Positions 28,144-37,026 of a stretch of DNA of 64,000 nt are shown here, one piece after another. The stretch's first letter is position 1, and every line of letters starts with the position of its first letter. Where the stretch lies: contig NZ_VDRC01000002.1 of the NCBI RefSeq assembly GCF_007667425.1, positions 248,001 to 312,000 of the forward strand, in the 5' to 3' direction. The stretch comes from Microbacterium sp. 1.5R (GTDB lineage: Bacteria; Actinomycetota; Actinomycetes; Actinomycetales; Microbacteriaceae). The translations under genes were made by a program, and so were the position numbers. A model generated the notes under the pieces. It did no database searches. It saw only the letters and a program-made list of their open reading frames with translations, and was not told the DNA's origin.

Positions 28144-29213
28144 CCGAGCCCCTGGTGCTGGGCATCGAGACCAGCTGCGACGAGACCGGGATCGGTATCG
28201 TGCGCGGGCGGACCCTGCTCTCGAACACGATCGCGTCGAGCATGGACGAGCACTCGCGGTATGGCGGCGTGGTGCCCGAGGTCGCGGCTCGGGCGCACCT
28301 GGAAGCGCTGCAGCCGTCGATCGACGCGGCGCTCGACGAGGCGGGCGTCTCGCTGCGAGACCTCGACGCCGTCGCGGTGACGAGCGGTCCCGGCCTCGCC
28401 GGCGCCCTCATGGTGGGGGTCGGTGCGGCGAAGGGACTGGCCGTCTCGCTCGACAAGCCCCTCTACGCGGTGAACCACCTTGTCGGGCATATCGCCGCCG
28501 ACATCCTCACCCCGGAGTCCGAGCCGTTGGAGTACCCGACGGTGGCGTTGCTCGTCTCCGGCGGTCACACGTCGCTGCTGCATGTGCGCGACCTCACCAC
28601 CGACGTCGAGATGCTGGGCGAGACCATGGACGACGCCGCGGGCGAGGCGTTCGACAAGGTCGCGCGGCTGCTGTCGCTGCCGTATCCGGGCGGCCCGGAG
28701 ATCGACCGCGCGGCGGTCGACGGAGACCCCGATGCGATCCGCTTCCCGCGCGGGCTCTCGCGAGCCTCCGACATGGCGAAGCACCGGTACGACTTCTCGT
28801 TCTCCGGTCTGAAGACCGCCGTGGCCCGGTGGGTCGAGCGGTGCGAGGCCGACGGCGTGCCCGTCCCCGTCGCCGATGTGGCGGCGAGCTTCCGTGAAGC
28901 GGTGGTCGACGTGCTCGTCACCAAGGCGCTGGCGGCGTGCGCCGACCTGGGGGTTCCCCGGCTGCTGCTCGGCGGCGGGGTCATCGCCAACCGTCGGCTG
29001 CGCGAGGTCGCGCTGTCGCGAGCGGAGGCCGCGGGTGTGACCGTCCGTATCCCGCCGCTGTCGCTGTGCACCGACAACGGCGCCATGATCGCCGCGCTCG
29101 CCGCGGAGCTGATCTCGTCGGGACGCCATCCGTCGACACTCGCCTTCGGCGCGGATTCGACGCTGCCCGTCACCGAGATCCAGGTGGCGGAGCGTCTGAC
29201 GGTGCCGTCATGA
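28140..29213 (+). CDS. tsaD: tRNA N6-adenosine threonylcarbamoyltransferase TsaD
   Basis: TsaD transfers the threonylcarbamoyl group to A37 of tRNAs that read ANN codons. The 357-residue protein has [15 protein letters not shown], the iron-binding [43 protein letters not shown] and [14 protein letters not shown]. It overlaps rimI (ATGA) and the next gene (ATGA). Confidence 0.98.
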   Translation: MTEPLVLGIETSCDETGIGIVRGRTLLSNTIASSMDEHSRYGGVVPEVAARAHLEALQPSIDAALDEAGVSLRDLDAVAVTSGPGLAGALMVGVGAAKGLAVSLDKPLYAVNHLVGHIAADILTPESEPLEYPTVALLVSGGHTSLLHVRDLTTDVEMLGETMDDAAGEAFDKVARLLSLPYPGGPEIDRAAVDGDPDAIRFPRGLSRASDMAKHRYDFSFSGLKTAVARWVERCEADGVPVPVADVAASFREAVVDVLVTKALAACADLGVPRLLLGGGVIANRRLREVALSRAEAAGVTVRIPPLSLCTDNGAMIAALAAELISSGRHPSTLAFGADSTLPVTEIQVAERLTVPS

Positions 29214-29719
29214 CCGATGCGTCGCACCCCGCACAGGACGGACCACCGGGGCCGGCATCCGTCGCCGGCCCACTGGCCCGGCGGGCGAGCGTCGAGGGAC
29301 CGAGCGGCGAGGTCGAGCGACCGGCGGGGTCGGCACGGCTGCCGGGCGCCCGCCGTGATGGGTACGCGAGACTCCCCACGGGTCCGGTGACCGTAGAGCC
29401 GGTGGTCGCGACGGGCCCGATCGCCGACGACACCCGACACGATGACTGGCAGCCGTCGGCCGGCACCGCACCCGCCGACGACACCCGGCTCGCTCCCTGG
29501 GCGCTCATGGCGGCGATCGTCGCGCTCGGGGCCTCGTTCTTCGTCGGATGGGGCATCCCGATCGCGATCGTCGCGGTGGTCGCCGCGATCATGTCCTTGC
29601 GTCGACCCGTCGAGAACCGAGCGATCGCGCGCTGGGCCCTCGTGCTGGGGCTCGCGGCGACGGTCTACAGCCTCGGCTGGCTGGTCTGGGCCGGCATGCA
29701 GTTCGAGAGGCTCGGGTAG
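29210..29719 (+). CDS. small membrane protein with two C-terminal helices, unknown function
   Basis: A 169-residue protein coupled to tsaD by ATGA overlap. The first ~95 residues are hydrophilic, rich in Pro, Gly, Ala and Asp, and probably disordered. Two hydrophobic segments follow ([20 protein letters not shown] into [10 protein letters not shown], and [20 protein letters not shown]). The arrangement resembles DUF4190-type proteins, but the match is by pattern only. It begins a run of three membrane proteins after the t6A genes. Confidence 0.75.
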   Translation: MTDASHPAQDGPPGPASVAGPLARRASVEGPSGEVERPAGSARLPGARRDGYARLPTGPVTVEPVVATGPIADDTRHDDWQPSAGTAPADDTRLAPWALMAAIVALGASFFVGWGIPIAIVAVVAAIMSLRRPVENRAIARWALVLGLAATVYSLGWLVWAGMQFERLG

Positions 29720-29722
29720 CGG

Positions 29723-30835
29723 ATGCTGCACGCCGACGAGATCGAGGAGCTGCGCGCCCTGCAAGCGCGCGCGTACGGTCGCGGCGGTGGTCTCTCCGCG
29801 TCGGAGGCGCGACGGCTGGGGGAGCTCGAAGGAGGGCGCGGGGCGGCGGGCGCCGGAGCCGAATCGCGACGGGATGGCTTCTCGGGCGACGCGTCGGACC
29901 GGGCTGAGCTCGGAGAATCCGACGGGGCGGGAACGCCGCGGTCCGTGACGCCTGCGGATGGCCGCGCCGTGCGGGGGGAGGGATCCGACTCTCCGTCGCC
30001 CGTCGCCGCCGCGATGACCGTCGGGGCGGCATCCGCTGAACCCCTGCTCGCCGTGCGAAGCCGACGCCTGCTCGCCGCGCTGGTCTGCGCGCTCGTGCTG
30101 ATGGGGCTGGGGGTGCTCATCGGGTGGATCGCGTCTGCCGATCGCGGCCCCGACGCGCTCGATCTGACCGCCGAGCAGCAGCAGTGGCAGAGCGAACTGC
30201 TGGCCACCGGTGACTACGATCCCGGGTCGCTGCGCGCGCTCCGCGAGGAGGAGGGGGTGGTGATCTGGTTCGCGACGCGGGAGGACGGCGACGACGTCTG
30301 CCTCGTCCTCGCCGACGGTGAGCGATCCATTCCGTCGTGCACGACCGCCGAACTGGTGCGTGCTCAGGGCCTGTACGGCTCGCTCGCGACCGGGGAGGAA
30401 GGCGACCTGCGGAATATGGTCGACGCGCAGATGTACCTCGACGACGAGGGCGACCCGGCCATCATCACCTACAGCTACGTCACCTCATCCTCCTCGGCGG
30501 GTATGAGATTCGCCTCCGAGGCGGAGGCGGAGGCCGCGAAGAAGCTCGGTGAGGCCGAGTGGGACGAGCGGACAATCGTCGTGGCCGGCTACGACGGAGA
30601 CACCCCCCTGTGGTTCGCCACGGAGAAGAGCACGCAGCGCGTCTGTCTCATCTACGACGGATCGCAGCCGGATCCGCTCAGCGTGTGCGAGGACAGACCG
30701 GGGGCCTCGCCCGAGGTGCTGCGACTCGCTCTCACCCGTGCGGAGGACGGCACGACGACGACGTACGACTACGCGGTCAGCTTCACGCAGCAGTACCTCA
30801 CGATCACGCGGAATGCTGGCGATGCTGACGGATGA
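29723..30835 (+). CDS. single-pass membrane protein with duplicated extracytoplasmic repeat (paralogue 1)
   Basis: A 370-residue protein of unknown function. The N-terminus has an LQARAYGRGGGLSASEARRL motif, similar in form to the short SHOCT-like helices found at protein ends, then a disordered stretch and one membrane segment near 114-137 (LLAALVCALVLMGLGVLIGW). The outer part holds two copies of a unit built as VIWFATR...VCLVLADG...SC and PLWFATE...VCLIYDGS...VC, each with two cysteines. The next gene encodes a similar protein, so this is a tandem gene duplication. It starts 4 nt after the previous stop. Confidence 0.75.
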   Translation: MLHADEIEELRALQARAYGRGGGLSASEARRLGELEGGRGAAGAGAESRRDGFSGDASDRAELGESDGAGTPRSVTPADGRAVRGEGSDSPSPVAAAMTVGAASAEPLLAVRSRRLLAALVCALVLMGLGVLIGWIASADRGPDALDLTAEQQQWQSELLATGDYDPGSLRALREEEGVVIWFATREDGDDVCLVLADGERSIPSCTTAELVRAQGLYGSLATGEEGDLRNMVDAQMYLDDEGDPAIITYSYVTSSSSAGMRFASEAEAEAAKKLGEAEWDERTIVVAGYDGDTPLWFATEKSTQRVCLIYDGSQPDPLSVCEDRPGASPEVLRLALTRAEDGTTTTYDYAVSFTQQYLTITRNAGDADG

Positions 30836-32033
30836 CGAGTCGGAACGACGAGACCTGCAGGCGAAGGCGTACGGGCGCGCTGGCGGGCTGACGGATGCCG
30901 AGGCGGGGCGACTCCGCGAGCTGGAGTCGTCGCTGAGCGCGAACCGCAGCGACCTCGCTGCCGCCGAGGCGGAGCCCGCGATCGAACCGCCGGGGCGGGA
31001 AAGCGTGACTCTCTCGAGCGAGAGGCGCTCCGCCGAACCGGACGCGCGTCCTCGAGCGGGTGATGCGTCGTCACCAGCGCGCGATGTGCAGCAGCGGTCG
31101 GCGCTCACGGGCGGGACGGCGCCGTCCGCCGACAGCTCGCTCGCTGCCGCCGTGCGCTCCCACATGCGGGCCGTCGTGGCGGCATCCGCTGCCCTCCTCC
31201 TCGTCGGGGTCGCGGCGGGGTGGGCGCTCTTCGGCGCGATCGACGCTGAGCCGGCGCTGACGGCGATGCAGCAGGAGCGGCGTCTCGCGTTGCAGGCCGA
31301 GGGGGAGTACGACGACGACTCCGTGCTCCTCGTCGCTGAAGACGACGACGCGACCGTCTGGTACGCGACACGTGACTCCGACAGCCTGGCCTGCGTGATC
31401 CTCGACGTCGGTGACGCGTCGCAGTCGGAGTGCCGTTCTCCGGACAGCTTTGCGGACATGACGCTGTCGGTGTCGATCTGGGGGCCAGGCGATGGCTCCG
31501 ACGACCCTGAAGGGTCCTACGGCCGGTCGATCTCCGCCGTGCTGTCGTACGCGACGAGCGGCGAGCCGATGGCGTGGATCCAGCGGTGGGTCCCCAGCGA
31601 CTCGATGCTCGCTCAGTTCGAGGGTGCGGAGCGTGACCGCGCGAAGGAACTGCTGGAAAGCGGGTACCTCCCCAACGCCCTTGCGGTCGTCGGCTACTTC
31701 GACGGTGAACCGGTATGGCTCGCGCAGCGTGCGGCCGACGGAACGCAGGCCAGCGGGATGCTGCGCTGCATGATCGTCGATGCCGCGGCCGGGGCCGCGG
31801 TCTGCCAGGCGGGCGACACTCAGGCGGGCGAGATCCGCGCCGTCAGCCTGCAGCCCAGGGGGTACGGCACGCCCGGGGCGTGGACTCTCCATCTGCGATT
31901 CACGGCCTGGATGAACCCGTACCTCACGATCGAACAGGGCCTGCCCGACGACGTCGACGCGGTGTCGATAGAGCGCGAAGCCGGATCCGACGGCCCGGTG
32001 CTCCTCGAGATCCCCGCTGCCGACAACCGATGA
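30822..32033 (+). CDS. single-pass membrane protein with duplicated extracytoplasmic repeat (paralogue 2)
   Basis: A 403-residue paralogue of the previous gene. The N-terminus LQAKAYGRAGGLTDAEAGRL aligns with it, the membrane segment is again near 114-138, and the outer part has the two units TVWYATR...ACVILDVG...EC and PVWLAQR...RCMIVDAA...VC. The ATG at 30822 aligns with the paralogue's start; an ATG at 30813 is also in frame. The gene overlaps the previous stop by 14 nt in a different frame. Function is unknown. Confidence 0.75.
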   Translation: MLTDDESERRDLQAKAYGRAGGLTDAEAGRLRELESSLSANRSDLAAAEAEPAIEPPGRESVTLSSERRSAEPDARPRAGDASSPARDVQQRSALTGGTAPSADSSLAAAVRSHMRAVVAASAALLLVGVAAGWALFGAIDAEPALTAMQQERRLALQAEGEYDDDSVLLVAEDDDATVWYATRDSDSLACVILDVGDASQSECRSPDSFADMTLSVSIWGPGDGSDDPEGSYGRSISAVLSYATSGEPMAWIQRWVPSDSMLAQFEGAERDRAKELLESGYLPNALAVVGYFDGEPVWLAQRAADGTQASGMLRCMIVDAAAGAAVCQAGDTQAGEIRAVSLQPRGYGTPGAWTLHLRFTAWMNPYLTIEQGLPDDVDAVSIEREAGSDGPVLLEIPAADNR

Positions 32034-32034
32034 C

Positions 32035-33240
32035 CTAGTCCGCAGCGGGCACGCGGTCTGCGAGGATCGCCCGGCGCTGGTCGCCGATTCGCGTCAGGAT
32101 GAGCGTCGCCGAGGCGTCTCCGCGCAGACTGAGCTTCTTGCGGAAGGCGGCCGGGTCCACGTCCATCCCGCGCTTCTTGATCTCGACGGTGCCGATGTCG
32201 TTCGCCCGGAGGACGGCGCTGATCGCCTTGAGGTTCGCCGGCATGGTCTCGCGCACCCGGAACGACTGCACGAACGGACTCGTGAGCGCGGCATCGGAGG
32301 TCAGGTAGGCGATGCGCCGATCGAGCATTCCGGCTTCGAGGCTCCTGGCCACATCGCCGATCAGCCGCGAGCGGATCACGGCGCCGTCTGGTTCGTGAAG
32401 GAACGCCCCCAGGGTGCGCTCCGGCGCGTCGTCGGCATCCGCGCCAGCCGTCAGTTCATGGGAGCGTTCGCCTCGGATGACCAGGGCAGCTCTCCTCACG
32501 CCCTCGCGAGCGAGCTCACCGGTCCAGAGCACGAGCTCGACGACGCTGCCGTCGGCGCTCACCCACTGGGCCTCGGCGTCGGCGGGCAGTGCGTCGCGGT
32601 CGTGTCCGGGTCCGAGTTTGATTCCGGTCGGGCGCTCGGCCGCGACGGCGAACGCCCAGTCGAGCGAGGGGGAGTAGTCGTCGGCGGTCACCCGCCGGGT
32701 CTCGCTGTGACCCGAGGTGCGCCGTGCCGGGTCCATCCAGACTGCTCGTCCGTCGCCGGCGATCGGCAGATTCTCCTCGGCGGTACCGTGCCGCACGTGT
32801 GCGGAGTCGCCGAACGGTGCGAGGTTGTACGCCGCGATCGCCGCAGTGACCTCGTCGGCGTCGACGGCGCGCACGTCGAGGCCGGCGCCGGCCAAGGCGA
32901 GCGCGTCGCCGCCGATCCCGCAGCCGAGGTCTGCCACGGCGGTCACCCCCGCGCGGCGGAAGCGCTGGGCGTGACGTGCGGCGACCCCCAGGCGGGTCGC
33001 CTGTTCCAGGCCGGCGCGGGTGAACAGCATCCGTTCGGCGAACTCGCCGAACTTCGCCCGCCCCTTCGCGCGCAGTCTGGCTTGGCCGACCACCGCTGAG
33101 ACGAGGTCGGGGGAGTGCCCGGCCGCGCGCAGCCGAGAGACGATCCGCGTGACGTCAGCGACCTCGGTCACGGGGCCGAGGTCGTCGAGGAGAGCGAGCC
33201 CCTCCGGGGTGAGCAGTGCGCGCAGCTCCGACATCTCCAC
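32035..33240 (-). CDS. class I SAM-dependent methyltransferase with THUMP-like domain
   Basis: A 401-residue protein. The SAM-binding motif is VADLGCGIGGDALALAGAGL, followed by VRAVDADEVTAAIAAYN and an Asp-Pro motif in VWMDPARRT where a catalytic NPPY would be. The C-terminal region (NLKAISAVLRANDIGTVEIK, KRGMDVDPAAFRKKL) is the THUMP-like domain often found with it in actinobacteria, which suggests RNA as substrate. The GTG at 33240 lies 6 nt after TAAGCT and fits a leaderless start; an ATG at 33234 is the alternative. It converges on the preceding operon with 1 nt between stops. Confidence 0.85.
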   Translation of the reverse strand: MEMSELRALLTPEGLALLDDLGPVTEVADVTRIVSRLRAAGHSPDLVSAVVGQARLRAKGRAKFGEFAERMLFTRAGLEQATRLGVAARHAQRFRRAGVTAVADLGCGIGGDALALAGAGLDVRAVDADEVTAAIAAYNLAPFGDSAHVRHGTAEENLPIAGDGRAVWMDPARRTSGHSETRRVTADDYSPSLDWAFAVAAERPTGIKLGPGHDRDALPADAEAQWVSADGSVVELVLWTGELAREGVRRAALVIRGERSHELTAGADADDAPERTLGAFLHEPDGAVIRSRLIGDVARSLEAGMLDRRIAYLTSDAALTSPFVQSFRVRETMPANLKAISAVLRANDIGTVEIKKRGMDVDPAAFRKKLSLRGDASATLILTRIGDQRRAILADRVPAAD

Positions 33241-33284
33241 GCACCCAGCTTAGGTGCCCGCACCACGCCCGATGGGTCGGCGGG

Positions 33285-33358
33285 TTGGCACTCGCATTGC
33301 ATGAGTGCCAGCCGACCGCCTACACTTGCAGTTAGCACTCTCGGGTTGAGAGTGCGAA
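33285..33358 (+). promoter_or_regulatory. groES promoter between two CIRCE elements
   Basis: CIRCE-type dyads lie at 33285-33311 (TTGGCACTC-N9-GAGTGCCAG) and 33332-33358 (TTAGCACTC-N9-GAGTGCGAA). The second is close to the consensus TTAGCACTC-N9-GAGTGCTAA bound by the HrcA repressor. TTGCAT (33297-33302), an 18-nt spacer and TACACT (33321-33326) form a promoter, so the first CIRCE covers the -35 and the second the start site. HrcA control is established for this element; the hrcA gene is not in the window. Confidence 0.88.
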
Positions 33359-33398
33359 CAAGTCTTTCGTGTCAGCGTCAAGAAAGAAGAGGTAGACC

Positions 33399-33695
33399 GT
33401 GTCGGTTTCCATCAAGCCGCTCGAGGACCGCATCGTCATCAAGCAGGTCGAGGCCGAGCAGACCACCGCGAGTGGTCTGGTCATCCCCGACACCGCCAAG
33501 GAGAAGCCCCAGGAGGGCGAGGTCGTGGCGGTCGGCCCCGGTCGTATCGACGACAACGGCAACCGTGTTCCGCTCGACGTCGCCGTCGGCGACCGCGTGC
33601 TCTACAGCAAGTACGGCGGCACCGAGGTGAAGTTCGGCGCAGACGAGTTCCTCGTCCTGTCGGCTCGCGACGTCCTCGCGGTCGTCGTCCGCTGA
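33399..33695 (+). CDS. groES: co-chaperonin GroES
   Basis: A 98-residue cap of the GroEL folding chamber. It contains [40 protein letters not shown] with the mobile loop, and the C-terminal [18 protein letters not shown]. It starts with GTG after AAGAAGAGG. A terminator follows, and groEL is not adjacent, so the chaperonin genes are split in this genome. Confidence 0.98.
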   Translation: MSVSIKPLEDRIVIKQVEAEQTTASGLVIPDTAKEKPQEGEVVAVGPGRIDDNGNRVPLDVAVGDRVLYSKYGGTEVKFGADEFLVLSARDVLAVVVR

Positions 33696-33710
33696 GACAG
33701 CGTTCTCACG

Positions 33711-33743
33711 AAGGGCCCGGATGCATCACGCATCCGGGCCCTT
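33711..33743. terminator. groES terminator
   Basis: A perfect 14-bp stem AAGGGCCCGGATGC with its complement and loop ATCAC, 15 nt after the groES stop. Confidence 0.9.
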
Positions 33744-33837
33744 CCTCGTCCAGCCACATCTCGCGCTGTTCCTGCCATTCTCAGCGGGGTTCCCGCCGCG
33801 CGCCGTCCGTCCGGTCGAGCGGCAATAGGGTTGTGCG

Positions 33838-34791
33838 GTGACCTCGACGACCCACGGCCCGCGTTCCGCCCAGACCGCGGGAGTCGCGTACGCGGGTGGT
33901 GCCTACCTGTTGTGGGGGGTGCTGCCGCTCTACTTCCTGCTGCTCGCGCCCACCGGCCCGTGGGAGGTCGTCGCCTGGCGCGTGCTGCTGTCGCTCGCGT
34001 TCTGTCTGATCCTGCTGACGGTGACACGGGGCTGGCAGGCGTTCGGAGTGATCCTCCGCCAACCGCGTCTGCTCGGCTGGACGGCGCTCGCGGGGCTGCT
34101 GATCTACGTCAACTGGCAGGTGTTCCTCATAGGCACGCTGTCGGACAACGTGATCGAGACGAGCCTCGGCTACTTCATCAACCCGATCACGACGGTGCTG
34201 CTGGGCGTCTTCGTCCTCAAAGAGCGGATCCGCCGCCTGCAGTGGACGGCGATCGGCATCGCCGCGGTCGCGGTCGCGGTGATCATCGTGCTCTACGGGC
34301 ACTTCCCCTGGATCGCCCTCTCGCTCACCGCCTCGTTCGGGTTGTACGGCCTCATCAAGAAGAAGATCGGGCCGGCGGTGGATGCCGTCAGCGGCCTCAC
34401 ACTCGAATCGTTCTGGCTCATTCCGATCGCCGTCGTGCAGCTCGTGCTCGTGGCCACCACCCCCGAGGGGCTCACGCTCGGCCAGAACGGCGTGTGGCAC
34501 GCCCTGCTGCTCGCCTTCGCCGGAGTCGCGACCGCGGTTCCGCTGCTGCTGTTCGCGGCCGGGGCGCGCCGCATCGACCTCGCGGTGATCGGCATGATCC
34601 AGTTCGTCACCCCCGTCATGCAATTCGTGATCGGGGCTGCCGTGCTGGGCGAGCCGATGCCCCTCGAGCGCTGGGTGGGTTTCGTGCTCGTCTGGGTCGC
34701 GATCACCGTCTTCGTGGTCGATCTGGTGCTCTCCGCTCGACGCTCGCGCACAGCGTTATCGACCCGAGATCGGACTGTTTCACACCGTTAA
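33838..34791 (+). CDS. rarD: EamA/RarD family transporter
   Basis: A 317-residue inner-membrane protein with about ten hydrophobic helices of the drug/metabolite transporter superfamily. The RarD type is recognised from GGAYLLWGVLPLYFLLLAPT, LIYVNWQVFLIGTLSDNVIE and SLGYFINPITTVLLGVFVLK. The substrate is unknown. The GTG at 33838 lies 6 nt after TAGGGT, another leaderless pattern. Confidence 0.88.
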   Translation: MTSTTHGPRSAQTAGVAYAGGAYLLWGVLPLYFLLLAPTGPWEVVAWRVLLSLAFCLILLTVTRGWQAFGVILRQPRLLGWTALAGLLIYVNWQVFLIGTLSDNVIETSLGYFINPITTVLLGVFVLKERIRRLQWTAIGIAAVAVAVIIVLYGHFPWIALSLTASFGLYGLIKKKIGPAVDAVSGLTLESFWLIPIAVVQLVLVATTPEGLTLGQNGVWHALLLAFAGVATAVPLLLFAAGARRIDLAVIGMIQFVTPVMQFVIGAAVLGEPMPLERWVGFVLVWVAITVFVVDLVLSARRSRTALSTRDRTVSHR

Positions 34792-34889
34792 CACATCGCA
34801 ACACTTGCGTACCTTTGTCGCGGCTACCTTGGTGAGAACCGGTATGGCGGTGGTGCCGTGCCGGACCGACAGAAACAGCAAGGAGCAGA

Positions 34890-36152
34890 ATGAGCGTCTT
34901 CTCTAGCTCGCGTGCGCGGAAGGTCTGCGGCACGATCGCCGCAGTCGGCGCCAGCGCACTCATCCTGGCCGGATGCTCGGGGGGCACCACCCCCAGCGAG
35001 TCGTCCGCGCCGCCCGCCGACCGCGAGGATCTCACACTGAGCATCGGGACGGTCCTCCCGCAGACAGGAGCGCTCAGCTACCTCGGCCCGCCCGAGGAGG
35101 CCGGTGTCGGCCTCGCGACCGCCGAGATCAACGACGCTGCCAAGGGCATCACCGTCGAGGTCGAGTACGGCGACTCGGGAGACCCCGACAACAAGGCCTA
35201 CGAGACGACGGTCCCCCGTCTTCTCGGCAGCGACGTCCAGGCCCTCATCGGCGCGGCGTCGTCGGGTGTGACGAAGCTGTTCCTCGACCAGGCCGTCAGC
35301 GCCGGGGTCATCACGTTCTCCCCGGCGAACACCTCGCCGGACTTCACGACCTGGGACGACGACAACCTCTACTGGCGCACCGCTCCCAGCGACCTGCTGC
35401 AGGGCGAGGTGCTCGGCAACCTCATCGCTGAGGACGGCAACGCCACGCTCGGCATCATCTACCTCAACGACGCCTACGGCACCGGTCTCGAGGGTGTCGT
35501 CAACGAGACGTTCACCGGCTCCGGCGGCGAGGTCGTGGCCAGCGAGCCGTACAACGCGGGTGACACGAACTTCAGCGCGCAGGTCTCGTCGATCCTCGCG
35601 CAGAACCCCGACGCGATCGCGGTGATCGGCTTCGAGGAGACCTCGACCATCGTCCCGTCGTTCGTGAACAGCGGCTTCGACGGATCGAAGTTCTACTTCG
35701 TCGACGGCAACACCTCGCAGTGGGGCACCGACATGCCGGTGTCGATCGAAGGATCGAAGGGCACCCAGCCCGGACCGGTGCTCGCCGACGACTTCCAGGA
35801 CCGTCTCAAGGAGCAGTGGGTGAGCCAGGGCGACGGCAGCGAGCTCGTCGACTTCAACTACGCGGCGGAGTCCTACGACGCCACCGTGCTGCTCGCTCTC
35901 GCGTCTCTCGCGGCCAACTCCAGCGACCCGGCCGACATCGCCGCCAAGCTGCAGGAGGTCTCCGGAGGCACGGGCGACGGTGAGAAGTGCGACTCGTTCG
36001 CCGACTGCGCCGACCTGATCCTCGACGGCAAGACGGTCGACTACGACGGTTACTCCGGCGGCATCGCGTTCGACGACGCCGGTGACCCGACCGAGGCCAC
36101 CATCGGTGTCTTCCAGTACGGCGCCGACAACACCCACACGCGTCTCGACTGA
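34890..36152 (+). CDS. branched-chain amino acid ABC transporter substrate-binding lipoprotein
   Basis: A 420-residue lipoprotein. The signal peptide ends in the lipobox ILAGC with Cys29 as lipid anchor, followed by a Ser/Pro linker and a LivJ/LivK-type two-lobe fold (SIGTVLPQTGALSYLGPPEE, LIGAASSGVTKLFLDQAV). It should capture leucine-type amino acids or related ligands outside the membrane. GAGC lies 4 nt before the ATG. It is encoded on the strand opposite to livFGMH, facing them across a shared terminator, so it has its own promoter. Confidence 0.92.
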   Translation: MSVFSSSRARKVCGTIAAVGASALILAGCSGGTTPSESSAPPADREDLTLSIGTVLPQTGALSYLGPPEEAGVGLATAEINDAAKGITVEVEYGDSGDPDNKAYETTVPRLLGSDVQALIGAASSGVTKLFLDQAVSAGVITFSPANTSPDFTTWDDDNLYWRTAPSDLLQGEVLGNLIAEDGNATLGIIYLNDAYGTGLEGVVNETFTGSGGEVVASEPYNAGDTNFSAQVSSILAQNPDAIAVIGFEETSTIVPSFVNSGFDGSKFYFVDGNTSQWGTDMPVSIEGSKGTQPGPVLADDFQDRLKEQWVSQGDGSELVDFNYAAESYDATVLLALASLAANSSDPADIAAKLQEVSGGTGDGEKCDSFADCADLILDGKTVDYDGYSGGIAFDDAGDPTEATIGVFQYGADNTHTRLD

Positions 36153-36164
36153 CCGTAGCGACAG

Positions 36165-36206
36165 AAAAGGATCCCGGCTCCGAGTTCTCGGAGCCGGGAT
36201 CCTTTT
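36165..36206. terminator. bidirectional terminator between binding-protein gene and livF
   Basis: A perfect 20-bp stem (AAAAGGATCCCGGCTCCGAG and its complement) with only TT in the loop. T runs leave both ends, so it can stop both convergent units. Confidence 0.93.
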
Positions 36207-36255
36207 TCGTGTCCGCCGGCCGAACCGCGACTGATGCGCGGGGGAGCGGCGTGCC

Positions 36256-37026
36256 TCAGGCGTCCTGCCCGAGCGTGCCGAGGTAGAGACCGATCACCTT
36301 CGGGTCGGCGAGCAGCTCCCGCCCGGTCCCCGTGTGCGCATCGTGGCCCTGGTCGAGCACGTAGCCGCGGTCGCAGATCTGCAGGCAGCGGCGCGCGTTC
36401 TGCTCCACCATGATCGTCGTGACGCCCGCTTTGTTGATGTCGGAGACGCGGATGAAGGCATCGTCCTGGCGGACGGGGCTCAGGCCGGCCGAGGGCTCGT
36501 CGAGCAGCAGCACGGCAGGGTCCATCATGAGTGCACGGCCCATCGCCACCATCTGCCGCTCGCCGCCTGACAGCGAGCCCGCGCGCTGCTTGAGCCGTTT
36601 GCCGAGCTCGGCGAAGATGCTCGTCACGAAATCGAGACGCTCCGAGAAGGCCTTGGGGTTCTGGTACAGCCCCATCTGCAAGTTCTCCTCGATGGTGAGA
36701 GACGGGAAGACGTTGTTCGTCTGCGGCACGAACCCCACGCCCCGGGCGACGAGCTTGTCGGACTTCAGCCCGACGATGCTCTCCCCGTTCACGGTGATGT
36801 CGCCGTCTCGAACGTTCACCATGCCGAAGATCGCTTTCAGCAACGTCGACTTCCCCGCTCCGTTCGGCCCGATGATGCCGATCAGCTCGCCCTTCCGGGC
36901 CACGAGGTTGGCGCTGTTGATGATGTTGATGCCCGGAAGGTAACCGGCGGTGAGGTTCGAGACCTCGACGACGACCCGGTCGGTCTTCGCCGCCTCGTCC
37001 GTGGGGATGCTGGCAGTCGTGCTCAC
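36256..37026 (-). CDS. livF: branched-chain amino acid ABC transporter ATPase LivF
   Basis: A 256-residue ABC ATPase. It has Walker A GIIGPNGAGKSTLLKAI, the signature SLSGGERQMVAMGRAL, Walker B AVLLLDEPSAGLSP and VEQNARRCLQICDRGYVLDQ. It couples ATP use to import together with LivG. The GTG start overlaps the livG stop (GTGA). It is the last gene of livHMGF. Confidence 0.95.
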   Translation of the reverse strand: MSTTASIPTDEAAKTDRVVVEVSNLTAGYLPGINIINSANLVARKGELIGIIGPNGAGKSTLLKAIFGMVNVRDGDITVNGESIVGLKSDKLVARGVGFVPQTNNVFPSLTIEENLQMGLYQNPKAFSERLDFVTSIFAELGKRLKQRAGSLSGGERQMVAMGRALMMDPAVLLLDEPSAGLSPVRQDDAFIRVSDINKAGVTTIMVEQNARRCLQICDRGYVLDQGHDAHTGTGRELLADPKVIGLYLGTLGQDA

